A stretch of DNA of 64,000 nucleotides from Limnochorda sp. LNt. Its GTDB lineage: Bacteria; Bacillota; Limnochordia; Limnochordales; Geochordaceae. A model generated the notes under the pieces. The model saw nothing but the letters and a program-made list of their open reading frames with translations, was not told where the DNA came from and ran no database searches. The stretch lies in assembly GCF_035593265.1 (NCBI RefSeq), contig NZ_CP141614.1, forward strand, positions 1,364,001-1,428,000, written 5' to 3'. This document shows, one piece after another, positions 56,960 through 64,000 of this stretch. The translations under genes were made by a program, and so were the position numbers. The number at the start of each line of letters is the position of its first letter. Positions within the stretch are counted from its first letter, which is position 1.

Positions 56960-57111
56960 GCGGGCATGACCTCCCGGTCAAAGAGCATGCGCCCGCCTGC
57001 GTCCGCCCATGTGGTGGGCCGATGGCAGGCGAGCGCGGACAAGGCGGGGCGGCCGACGGGCAAGCTTCGTGGGGGAGCGACGACAACGTGCCAGGGAAGA
57101 GGGCCTCGTCG

Positions 57112-58083
57112 ATGAAGCGCATCGCCGTTCTCACCAGCGGGGGCGACGCCCCCGGCATGAACGCGGCCATCCGCTCGGTCGTACGGGTGGGCATCGCGGA
57201 GGGCCTCGAGGTCTACGGGGTCGAGCAGGGCTACGCCGGGCTCATCGCGGGCCGCTTCGTGCCGATGACCGTGCGCAGCGTGGGCGGCATCATCGGGCTG
57301 GGCGGCACCGTGCTGGGCAGCGCCCGCTGCCCCGAGTTCCGTACCGAGGAGGGCCGCCGCAAGGCCATCGAGCAGATGCAGGCCCACGGCATCGACGGGC
57401 TGGTGGTCATCGGCGGGGGCGGCTCGCAGACGGGCAGCCTCCTGCTGCACCGGATGGGCTTTCCGGTGGCGGGGGTCGCCTCCACCATCGACAACGACCT
57501 CTACGGCTTCGACCTGACGCTGGGGGTCGACACGGCCCTCAACACCGCCCTGGAGTCGCTGGATCGGATCCGCTCGACGGCTTCGTCCCATCACCGGGCC
57601 TTCCTGGTGGAGGTGATGGGGCGAGACTGCGGCTACCTGGCCCTGATGACGGCGCTGGCCGGGGGTGCCGAGGTCGTGGTGGTGCCCGAGGTGGACGTGG
57701 ACCCCGACGCCGTGGCGCGGGAGTTGCGGGAGGCGTACGAGCGCGGCAAGTCGCACGCGATCGTGGTGGTGGCCGAGGGCGCCCGCTACAACGCGGCGGC
57801 CATGGCGGAGCACTTCCGCGAGCGGCGGGACGAGGTGGGCTTCGAGCTGCGCATGACGGTGCTGGGGCACGTGCAGCGGGGCGGTACGCCCACGGCCTTC
57901 GACCGGCTGCTGGGCACCCGGGCCGGCGCCATGGCCGTCAAGCTGCTGGTGGAGGGCCGCCACGGCCACATCGCCGGCTGGCTGGAGGGCAAGGTGCAGG
58001 CGCTGCCCCTCGAGGAGGTCGTCGGCAAGAAGCGGCCCCTGGAGCCGGATCTCTTGAGCCTGGCCGAGGTGCTGGCCCAGTAG
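57112..58083 (+). CDS. pfkA: 6-phosphofructokinase with atypical nucleotide-site residues
   Basis: This 323-residue PfkA-family protein starts at ATG 57112. Its numbering follows Bacillus PFK: TSGGDAPGMNAAIRSVV, GSARCPEFRTEEGR, the catalytic segment TIDNDLYGFD with Asp127, VEVMGRDCGYLAL and LGHVQRGGTPTAFDRLLGTR. Two key positions differ. The magnesium-ligand motif GGDGS is GGGGS (Asp103 to Gly), and the residue before TIDND is Ser124 instead of the usual Gly (ATP enzymes) or Lys (PPi enzymes). Phosphoryl donor and activity are therefore uncertain. A HIT gene follows on the same strand. Confidence 0.93.
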   Translation: MKRIAVLTSGGDAPGMNAAIRSVVRVGIAEGLEVYGVEQGYAGLIAGRFVPMTVRSVGGIIGLGGTVLGSARCPEFRTEEGRRKAIEQMQAHGIDGLVVIGGGGSQTGSLLLHRMGFPVAGVASTIDNDLYGFDLTLGVDTALNTALESLDRIRSTASSHHRAFLVEVMGRDCGYLALMTALAGGAEVVVVPEVDVDPDAVARELREAYERGKSHAIVVVAEGARYNAAAMAEHFRERRDEVGFELRMTVLGHVQRGGTPTAFDRLLGTRAGAMAVKLLVEGRHGHIAGWLEGKVQALPLEEVVGKKRPLEPDLLSLAEVLAQ

Positions 58084-58121
58084 CGCGGGGCGGCGCCCGG
58101 CACCCGGAGGGTGGGGTGGCG

Positions 58122-58562
58122 ATGGCCGAGCCCGAGGCATCGTGCATCTTCTGCCGCATCGTGCGGGGTGAGGCCCCGGGGCATCTCGTCTGGCAGGACG
58201 GGATGGTCGCGGCCTTCATGGACATCTACCCCTCCAGCCGCGGCCACGTGCTGGTGGTGCCCCGCCGCCACGCCGTCACCGTGTGGGATCTGACGGCCCA
58301 GGAGGCCGGGGCCGTGATGCAGGCGGCCTGGCGCATCGCGCACGCCCTGCGCCGGGTGCTGCAGCCGGCAGGCCTCAACCTGCTGCAGTCCAACGGGGCC
58401 GTGGCCGGCCAGCAGGTCTTCCACTTCCACCTGCACCTGATCCCCCGCTACGGCGGGGAGGAGGGGCTGCGCTTCCGCCTGCGGGGACCCGATGCCGAGA
58501 CGCCCTCGGCCGACGCGCTGGCCGAGCTGGCGGCCCGCCTGCGGGGAGCCCTGGAGGCTTAG
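58122..58562 (+). CDS. HIT-family nucleotide hydrolase/transferase
   Basis: This 146-residue protein starts at ATG 58122. It has a Cys pair in CIFCRIVRGEAPGHLVW, LVVPRRHAVTVWDL and the histidine triad in QQVFHFHLHLIPRYGG. HIT proteins (Hint type) hydrolyse nucleoside phosphoramidates and related adenylated compounds. It lies 38 bp after pfkA in the same direction, so the two are probably co-transcribed. Confidence 0.95.
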   Translation: MAEPEASCIFCRIVRGEAPGHLVWQDGMVAAFMDIYPSSRGHVLVVPRRHAVTVWDLTAQEAGAVMQAAWRIAHALRRVLQPAGLNLLQSNGAVAGQQVFHFHLHLIPRYGGEEGLRFRLRGPDAETPSADALAELAARLRGALEA

Positions 58563-58607
58563 CGCCCACGACTCCCCCGGGCCGTCGGGGCCTCCCGCTC
58601 CGACCCT

Positions 58608-59645
58608 TCACCGGAGCTCCGCGAGGATGCGACGGTAGACCGCCTCGTACCCGTCGACCATGCGCTCGACGGTGAAGCGCGCCTCGACCCACCGCCGGCA
58701 GGCGGCGCGGTCGATCGCGTGGAGGTGCCGCACCGCCTCCACGGCCTCCTCCAGGGTGTGCACGACCCACCCCGTCTCGCCGTGGCGCACCACCTCGGGC
58801 ACGCTGCCCAGCGCCATGCCGATGACCGGCGTGCCGCACGCCTGGGCCTCCACCAGCGCCAGCCCGAAGGGCTCGGGGACCGTGCACAGGTGCAACAGCG
58901 CCAGGGCCTGGCCCAGAAACCGGTCTCGATCGAGCGGGCCCAGCTCGCCCACGTAGGCGACGCGGTCGCCGTCCAGGTGGGGCTCGATCTCCCGCCGGAA
59001 GAAGTCGCGCTCATCGGGCGGGATGATGGCGGCCATCCGCAGGGGCAGGCCCGTACGCCTGGCAACCTCCACGGCCAGGTGGGCGCCTTTCTTGGCCGAC
59101 ATGCGCCCCAGGAAGGCCAGGTAGCGCCCGGGCTCGGGCCGGAAGGTGAACTGCGACAGATCCACCCCGTTGTAGACGGTGGCCACGTAGCGCAGCTCGG
59201 GCAGGCCGGCCCGCTCGGCGTCGCTGATGGAGACGTAGGGCAGGTGGGCCCATCGGCGGTAGACGGGCCGGGTCGCCGGCTCCAGCAGGGCCGAGCCGTG
59301 CAGCGTGGTGACGATGGGCACGTCCACCAGGTCGGCGAAGGCCAGCGGGTAGCAGTTGAGGTGGTTGTGCAGCACGTCTACGGCTCCGGCCCGGGCGTGG
59401 CGCAGCGCCTCGGCGATGTGCAGGTACTCGTAGATCTTGGGGTCCAGATCGGGCGACTCCCCCAGCGGACGGGGGCAGACGGCCACAAGCCGGGCGGAGG
59501 TCACGCTGTCGCCCGTCGCGAACAGCGTCACCTCGTGGCCGCGCCGCACCAGGCCCTCGGCCAGGTGGGCGACCACCTGCTCCCACGGGCCGTACCGGCG
59601 CGGCGGCGTCCTCCACGTGATGGGCCCCAGCAAGCCGATCCGCAC
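58608..59645 (-). CDS. GT4-family glycosyltransferase
   Basis: This 345-residue GT-B enzyme starts at GTG 59645, eight bases after AGGAGGGGG. N-terminal features are IGLLGPITWRTPPRRYGPWE and LVRRGHEVTLFATGDS. The C-terminal nucleotide-sugar domain has VYNGVDLSQF, YLAFLGRMSAKKGAHLAVEV and the EX7E region EPFGLALVEAQACGTPVI. Sugar donor and acceptor cannot be read from sequence. It is monocistronic and divergent from the dcw cluster. Confidence 0.92.
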   Translation of the reverse strand: MRIGLLGPITWRTPPRRYGPWEQVVAHLAEGLVRRGHEVTLFATGDSVTSARLVAVCPRPLGESPDLDPKIYEYLHIAEALRHARAGAVDVLHNHLNCYPLAFADLVDVPIVTTLHGSALLEPATRPVYRRWAHLPYVSISDAERAGLPELRYVATVYNGVDLSQFTFRPEPGRYLAFLGRMSAKKGAHLAVEVARRTGLPLRMAAIIPPDERDFFRREIEPHLDGDRVAYVGELGPLDRDRFLGQALALLHLCTVPEPFGLALVEAQACGTPVIGMALGSVPEVVRHGETGWVVHTLEEAVEAVRHLHAIDRAACRRWVEARFTVERMVDGYEAVYRRILAELR

Positions 59646-59737
59646 GATGGCATCCCCCTCCTCTTGTAGGATCCTGCAAATCTCGTCGCACCAGCCAGCA
59701 GGAAACGTGCCCGGCGCGGCGAATGCGAAGGGCGCGG

Positions 59738-59762
59738 AGTGGGGGAAAGTGGTGCGAAGTGG
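59738..59762 (+). promoter_or_regulatory. MraZ box (three AGTGG repeats)
   Basis: AGTGG occurs at 59738-59742, 59748-59752 and 59758-59762, exactly one helical turn apart. This triple, evenly spaced GTGG-type repeat ahead of mraZ is the known autoregulatory operator pattern of MraZ. It marks the dcw operon promoter region. Confidence 0.82.
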
Positions 59763-59876
59763 AGGACCCCCGCCAAGCGGCCGGGCTGGGGAGCCTGCGG
59801 CCCACGGCGCACCGTTTCCCCCACAAAGCATCTTTCGGGGCCCGACACTCCGGGGGACGGGACCGGTTCGCTGGCC

Positions 59877-60311
59877 GTGGCCTTCATGGGCGAGTACCAG
59901 CACCAGCTGGACGAGAAGGGCCGGCTCATCATCCCTGCTCGCTTTCGCGAGGAGCTGGGCAGCCCCTTCGTGGTGACGCGGGGGCTGGATCGGTGTCTGT
60001 TCGCCTTCCCGGTCGCCGAGTGGGCCAACGTGGAGGCCAAGCTCCGGTCGCTGCCGCTGACGCAGGCCGACGCGCGTGCCTTCGTCCGGCTGCTGATGGC
60101 GGGCGCCTCCCCCGTGGAGCTGGATCGAGCCGGCCGGGCGCTGGTGCCACCGCACCTGCGCCAGTACGCGGGCCTGCAGCGAGACGTCGTGGTGCTCGGT
60201 GTGGGGAGCCGGGTGGAGATATGGGATCAGGGTGCGTGGGAGTCCTACGCCGCCCAGGCCCAGGGCTCGTTCGAGGCCATCGCCGAGAAGATCGTGGGGC
60301 TGGGGCTGTAG
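59877..60311 (+). CDS. mraZ: Transcriptional regulator MraZ
   Basis: This 144-residue protein with two AbrB-like SpoVT folds uses GTG 59877 (MAFMGEYQHQ...), which matches the usual family start; ATG 59886 is the alternative. Each fold has the DxxxR signature: GEYQHQLDEKGRLIIPARFR and VELDRAGRALVPPHLRQYAG. MraZ controls its own operon through the repeats at 59738-59762. It is the first gene of the division and cell-wall cluster. Confidence 0.95.
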   Translation: MAFMGEYQHQLDEKGRLIIPARFREELGSPFVVTRGLDRCLFAFPVAEWANVEAKLRSLPLTQADARAFVRLLMAGASPVELDRAGRALVPPHLRQYAGLQRDVVVLGVGSRVEIWDQGAWESYAAQAQGSFEAIAEKIVGLGL

Positions 60312-60316
60312 GGACG

Positions 60317-61264
60317 TTGCAGGAGCACGAGGCGCCGCACCGGCCCGTCATGGTGCGGCAGGTGGTGGAGCTGCTCGGGCCGCGCCCGGGCGGGGTCTAC
60401 GTCGACGCCACGGTGGGTGCCGGCGGGCATGCGCGCGCCTTGCTGGAGCGAGAGCCCTCGGTACGGATCGTCGGCCTCGACCGGGATCCCGAGGCGCTGG
60501 CCGTCGCCGCCAGGCGGCTCGAGGCATGGCGAGATCGGGTCGTGCTCTTGCGCGCTGATTTTTCTGAACTCGAGGCAAAGCTTCGTGATTTGGGGCTCCA
60601 ACGCGTCGACGGGATCCTCTTCGACCTGGGCGTCTCGTCGCTGCAGCTCGACACGCCCGGTCGGGGCTTCACCTACCAGGTGGACGAGGCGCCCCTCGAC
60701 ATGCGCATGGATCCGGCACTGCCGCTCACGGCGGCCGATCTGCTAAACCGGTTGCCGAAAGAGCGGCTGGCGCGGATCTTCCGCGAATACGGCGAGGAGC
60801 GGTGGGCGTCGCGCATCGCCGCCTTCGTCGTGGAGGCGCGGCGGCGCCAGCCCCTGGAGCGGGCGGGCGACCTGGTCGCCTGCATCAAGGCGGCCGTGCC
60901 CGCGGCTGCCCGGCGCACCGGGGGCCATCCCGCCCGGCGGGTCTTCCAGGCGCTCCGCATCGCCGTCAACGACGAGCTGGGCCAGCTGGAGCGCGCCCTG
61001 CCCCAGGCCATGAGGGCCCTGAGGGAGGGCGGGCGGCTGGTGGTCATCAGCTTTCACTCGTTGGAGGATCGCCGGGTCAAGGAGGCCCTGCGCCGCGCCC
61101 AGAGCGCTGGCGAGCCCGTGCCGATGCGGGTGTTGACCCGCAAGCCGTTGACGCCCGACGCCGCCGAGGCCGCCCGAAACCCCCGGGCCCGGAGCGCCCG
61201 GCTGCGAGCCGCGGAGCGACTGGCCGGACCGGACCGCGCGGCCTCGACGAAGGGAGTCCGATGA
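60317..61264 (+). CDS. rsmH: 16S rRNA m4C1402 methyltransferase RsmH (MraW)
   Basis: This 315-residue protein probably starts at TTG 60317; ATG 60350 would cut into the conserved HRPVMVRQVVELL. It has SAM motifs YVDATVGAGGHARALL, IVGLDRDPEALAVAARRL and ILFDLGVSSLQLDTPGRGFT, plus RVFQALRIAVNDELGQLERA and VISFHSLEDRRVKEALRR. It methylates the ribosomal decoding centre. Its stop overlaps ftsL by ATGA. Confidence 0.96.
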   Translation: MQEHEAPHRPVMVRQVVELLGPRPGGVYVDATVGAGGHARALLEREPSVRIVGLDRDPEALAVAARRLEAWRDRVVLLRADFSELEAKLRDLGLQRVDGILFDLGVSSLQLDTPGRGFTYQVDEAPLDMRMDPALPLTAADLLNRLPKERLARIFREYGEERWASRIAAFVVEARRRQPLERAGDLVACIKAAVPAAARRTGGHPARRVFQALRIAVNDELGQLERALPQAMRALREGGRLVVISFHSLEDRRVKEALRRAQSAGEPVPMRVLTRKPLTPDAAEAARNPRARSARLRAAERLAGPDRAASTKGVR

Positions 61265-61800
61265 CCATGGCGACGCCGGCCTGGGCGCTCGTGCCAGCCG
61301 AACCTCGGACGAGATCCTCCCATCGAGAGGGGGAGGGGGCAGCCCGGGCCGTGGCGGTGGCCGGCCCCCTGGCCCGGCCCCATCGGGTCGTGGCGGGCTG
61401 GCTGGTCGCCGTCGTGCTGGTGGTGGCGGGTTCGACGGCCTACCTGAGCCTGCTCGTGCATATGGCGATCATGGGGCGTCAGGTGGCCCGGCTCCAGGCG
61501 GAGCTGGCCATGGAGCGGCGCCGGGGTGAGGCCCTGGAGGTGGCGCTGGCGCGGGAGACGTCGCCGGCGCACACCGAGCGGATGGCGCGCACGGTGCTGG
61601 CCATGGAGAGGCCCGACCGGGTCCGGGTGCTGGTGCTGGACGGGCCTGCCGCCTCGGGCGTGGCGGTGGCGAGCCGCACGACCGTCGAGCCGGCGCCGGC
61701 CCCGGATGCGCCGGGATGGGCCGAGCGGCTGGGTGCGGCGCTGGCGGCGCTGCTGCAGAAGCCGGTGGCCCTGGCCCGGCAGCTGCCCGCGTGGCCGTGA
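61261..61800 (+). CDS. ftsL: Cell division protein FtsL (FtsL-like)
   Basis: This 179-residue single-pass membrane protein has a basic N-terminal cytoplasmic region, a hydrophobic helix (WLVAVVLVVAGSTAYLSLLV, residues about 60-80) and a coiled coil (RQVARLQAELAMERRRGEAL). A Pro/Ala-rich tail follows, longer than in most FtsL proteins. Identification rests on topology and position between rsmH and the PBP gene. It would join DivIC/FtsB and PBP2B at the septum. Confidence 0.8.
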   Translation: MTMATPAWALVPAEPRTRSSHREGEGAARAVAVAGPLARPHRVVAGWLVAVVLVVAGSTAYLSLLVHMAIMGRQVARLQAELAMERRRGEALEVALARETSPAHTERMARTVLAMERPDRVRVLVLDGPAASGVAVASRTTVEPAPAPDAPGWAERLGAALAALLQKPVALARQLPAWP

Positions 61801-61830
61801 CGAGGCGCCCCGGGAGGAGTCGAGGCGCGG

Positions 61831-63972
61831 TTGCTGGCCCCCACCTCGCCCCTCGTCATTCAGCGACGGATCGCCTGGCTGCTGGTGGGTACCGCCCTGG
61901 GCGCCCTGGTGCTGGCAGGGCGCCTCTTCTACCTGCAGGTGGTGCGCCACGGGGAGCTGAGCCGGCTCGCCCTGGAGCAGCGGCTGCGGCCGCTGCCGGT
62001 GGACCCGCGACGCGGCACCATCGTGGATCGAAACGGCAACAAGCTGGCCATCAGCGTCAGCGCCGACGCGGTCTACGCCATCCCCAGCGAGGTCGAGGAC
62101 CCTGCCGCCACCGCCCAGGCACTGGCCGGGGTGCTGGGGATGCCGGCCGACGAGATCGAGGAGCGCCTGCGCAGCCGCCAGGCGGCGGTCTGGATCGCGC
62201 GCCGCCTGGACACCGAGACGGCCCGGCGGGTGCGGGCGCTGCGCCTGCCCGGCATCGGGCTGGTCGAGCGTCCGCAGCGGGTCTACCCCAACGGTTCGCT
62301 GGCGGCCCAGGTGCTGGGCATCACCGGTATCGACAACCAGGGGCTCGAGGGGCTCGAGTTCTACTACGAGGCGCACCTGCGGGGGGTGCCCGGGCGGGTC
62401 GAGGCGGAGCGGGACGCGGCGGGCCGGGAGATCCCGGGCGGCATCAGCCGCTACGTGCCCGCCCAGGACGGGCACGAGCTGGTGCTGACCATCGACCAGG
62501 TGATCCAGTACCGGGCCGAGCGGGAGCTGGAGCGGGTGGTCCGGGAGACCCAGGCGGAGCTGGGCATCTTCATCGGCATCGACCCGCAGACGGGCGAGAT
62601 CCTGGCCATGGCCCAGTATCCCACCTTCGACCCCAACCGCTACGCCGACTACCCGCCCGAGCTCCGGCGCAACCGGGCCATCGCCGACCAGTTCGAGCCG
62701 GGCTCCACCTTCAAGATCGTGACGGGCGCCGCCGCCCTGGAGGCGGGCGTCGTGCGACCCGACGAGCGCTTCTTCGACCCGGGCTTCGTGGCCATCGGGG
62801 GCGGGCGGGTGAGCTGCTGGCTGCCTGGCGGCCACGGCAGCCAGACCTTCGTCGAGGCCACCGAGAACTCGTGCAACCCCGTCTTCGCCATCATCGGGGC
62901 CCAGCGGCTGGGCCCCGAGACCTTCTATCGCTTCGCCCGGGCCTTCGGCTTCGGTCAGCCGCTGGGGCTCGACTTCCCCGGCGAGGCCAGCGGCTTCCTG
63001 CCGGCACCGGGCACCATCCAGCACGGCGAGCTGTTGCGCTGGGCCAACATCGGCTTCGGCCAGGGCGTGGCCGTCACGCCGCTGCAGCTGGCCATGGCCG
63101 CTGCCACCATCGCCAACGGCGGCGTGCTGATGAAGCCGCACCTGGTCAAGGAGATCCGCACCGCCGACGGCGAGGTGCTGGAGCGGGTACGCCCCGTGGC
63201 CCTGCGTCGGGTGCTCTCGCCGGGGACGGCGGCCGAGTTCGCTCGGATCCTGCGAAGTGTGGTGGTGAACGGGTCGGGCACCCGGGCGGAGATCCCCGGC
63301 TACCGGGTCGCGGGCAAGACCGGCACGGCGCAGGTGCCCAATCCGGGTGGGGGCTACGGTGACGACGCGATGGCGTCGTTCGTCGGCTTCGCCCCGGTGG
63401 ACGGCGCGCGCCTGGTGGGGCTCGTCATGATCTACAAGCTCGGCGTGCAGCCCCGGTGGGGCGGACTGTGGGCGGCCCCGGTCTTCCGGGCTATCATGGG
63501 AGATGCCCTGAGCTACCTGCGGGTGCCCCGCCGCGAGGAGACGCCACCGCAGCCGGGCACGGGCGAGGACGGCCGGCCGCTGGCGCTGGTGCCCAACGTG
63601 CTCTTCATGGAGGCGGCGCAGGCCGCGGCGAGGCTGGAGCAGGCCAGCCTGAGCGTGAGCGTCGAGGGCAGCGGCACGCTGGTGGCCGACCAGATCCCCC
63701 GGGGCGGGGCCCAGGTGCCGCAGGGCACCCGGGTGCGCCTGGTGCTGGACCAGGAGCTGCCCCGACCGTCGGCGCCCGAGGTGGAGGTGCCGTCGGTGCT
63801 GGGCAAGAGCCTGGCCGAGGCGGCCGCGATCCTGGCCGGGCGCGGCCTGTTGCTCAACGTGGAGGGGTCGGGCTTCGCGGTCTTCCAGTCGCCGGCGCCG
63901 GGCGAGCGGGTGCCGGCCGGGTCGGCGGTGGAGGTGCGCTTCGCCTTGCAGCGGGATGGAGGACGGCCATGA
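61831..63972 (+). CDS. ftsI: Class B penicillin-binding protein with two PASTA domains (PBP2B/FtsI type)
   Basis: This 713-residue protein starts at TTG 61831 behind GGGAGGAG. It has an N-terminal membrane anchor (IAWLLVGTALGALVLAGRLF), the PBP dimer domain (RRGTIVDRNGNKLA, PNGSLAAQVLGITGIDNQGL) and a transpeptidase domain: Ser292-xx-Lys295 in FEPGSTFKIVTG, SxN in ENSCNPVFAI, Lys496-Thr-Gly in VAGKTGTAQ. Two PASTA domains follow (about 590-650 and 652-710). The two-PASTA form and ftsL-murE context favour PBP2B; the sporulation paralogue SpoVD usually has one. Confidence 0.93.
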   Translation: MLAPTSPLVIQRRIAWLLVGTALGALVLAGRLFYLQVVRHGELSRLALEQRLRPLPVDPRRGTIVDRNGNKLAISVSADAVYAIPSEVEDPAATAQALAGVLGMPADEIEERLRSRQAAVWIARRLDTETARRVRALRLPGIGLVERPQRVYPNGSLAAQVLGITGIDNQGLEGLEFYYEAHLRGVPGRVEAERDAAGREIPGGISRYVPAQDGHELVLTIDQVIQYRAERELERVVRETQAELGIFIGIDPQTGEILAMAQYPTFDPNRYADYPPELRRNRAIADQFEPGSTFKIVTGAAALEAGVVRPDERFFDPGFVAIGGGRVSCWLPGGHGSQTFVEATENSCNPVFAIIGAQRLGPETFYRFARAFGFGQPLGLDFPGEASGFLPAPGTIQHGELLRWANIGFGQGVAVTPLQLAMAAATIANGGVLMKPHLVKEIRTADGEVLERVRPVALRRVLSPGTAAEFARILRSVVVNGSGTRAEIPGYRVAGKTGTAQVPNPGGGYGDDAMASFVGFAPVDGARLVGLVMIYKLGVQPRWGGLWAAPVFRAIMGDALSYLRVPRREETPPQPGTGEDGRPLALVPNVLFMEAAQAAARLEQASLSVSVEGSGTLVADQIPRGGAQVPQGTRVRLVLDQELPRPSAPEVEVPSVLGKSLAEAAAILAGRGLLLNVEGSGFAVFQSPAPGERVPAGSAVEVRFALQRDGGRP

Positions 63973-64000
63973 CGGTGCAGGAGCTGGCCGATGCCCTGGG
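63969..64000 (+). CDS. murE: Start of murE (UDP-MurNAc-tripeptide synthetase), cut by window edge
   Basis: An ATG overlaps the PBP stop (ATGA) and reads MTVQELADAL before the window ends. This is the usual opening of MurE, and the position after the PBP gene in the dcw cluster agrees. Only 10 codons are visible. Confidence 0.7.
   Translation, partial: MTVQELADAL

Noticed and set aside
56960-57111. A sigma-G promoter for the spore protein
   Set aside because: No pair of sequences at proper spacing matched the forespore consensus well enough to report.

Overview
The window is a roughly 70% GC chromosome segment from what looks like a motile, spore-forming, high-GC Firmicute (Limnochordia-, Symbiobacterium- or Thermaerobacter-like). 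Supporting signs are an alpha/beta-type small acid-soluble spore protein, a Firmicute-style dnaG-sigA pair, a fadNAE-type beta-oxidation operon, sufC-D-S-U with a SufU scaffold, two-subunit glycyl-tRNA synthetase, type A RNase P RNA, and a dcw cluster with a two-PASTA PBP2B. The taxonomic assignment is inference; no 16S rRNA gene is present.

Layout. Positions 1-6223 are an insertion-sequence graveyard. A decayed IS3 element (about 147-3250) is interrupted by an IS1634-type element (429-2268) with 11-bp inverted repeats and a 6-bp target duplication. Next come an IS110 element and the 3' part of a second IS1634-type transposase, which is itself split by an IS630 element (4993-6134, TA duplication). 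Positions 6369-12077 are a flagellar filament locus: a sigma-28 promoter, flagellin, a large glycosyltransferase-TPR protein, fliD, a small unknown protein and fliS. Positions 12174-18337 form an apparent operon with an HD-GYP protein, an RsbT-like domain fused to FapA (DUF342), and a stressosome module: RsbR, RsbS, RsbT and an RsbT-like/SpoIIE phosphatase fusion. Positions 18507-32222 are a housekeeping run: yebC-ruvCAB, DUF2905, recO, DUF4342, glyQS, ppdK, dnaG, sigA.

An isolated tRNA(CAU) at 32310 is followed by an orphan TSPPY-type DNA methyltransferase and a small DUF59 protein. A damaged sugar-ABC/oxidoreductase region (34220-39062) comes next, with a frameshifted permease and two genes that both lack their 5' parts, meeting head to head near 38290-38300. 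A 574-bp non-coding stretch and an SDR dehydrogenase precede the SUF iron-sulfur operon (40468-44390, minus strand). After that are a zinc-ribbon coiled-coil protein, rnpB, an ADP-forming acyl-CoA synthetase pair, transketolase, comB, fadN-fadA-fadE, the spore protein, an unusual phosphofructokinase, a HIT protein, a glycosyltransferase and the start of the dcw cluster (mraZ-rsmH-ftsL-ftsI-murE, running off the right edge).

The most novel-looking feature is the 12.2-18.3 kb operon. Three paralogous RsbT-like GHKL domains occur within about 5 kb. One is degenerate and fused to FapA, one is a normal RsbT, and one is fused to a PP2C phosphatase. They sit beside a c-di-GMP phosphodiesterase-type protein and directly downstream of flagellar genes, and no sigma-B, RsbV or RsbW gene is visible. 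This suggests, as inference only, a stressosome whose output is directed to motility, surface behaviour or c-di-GMP rather than to sigma-B.
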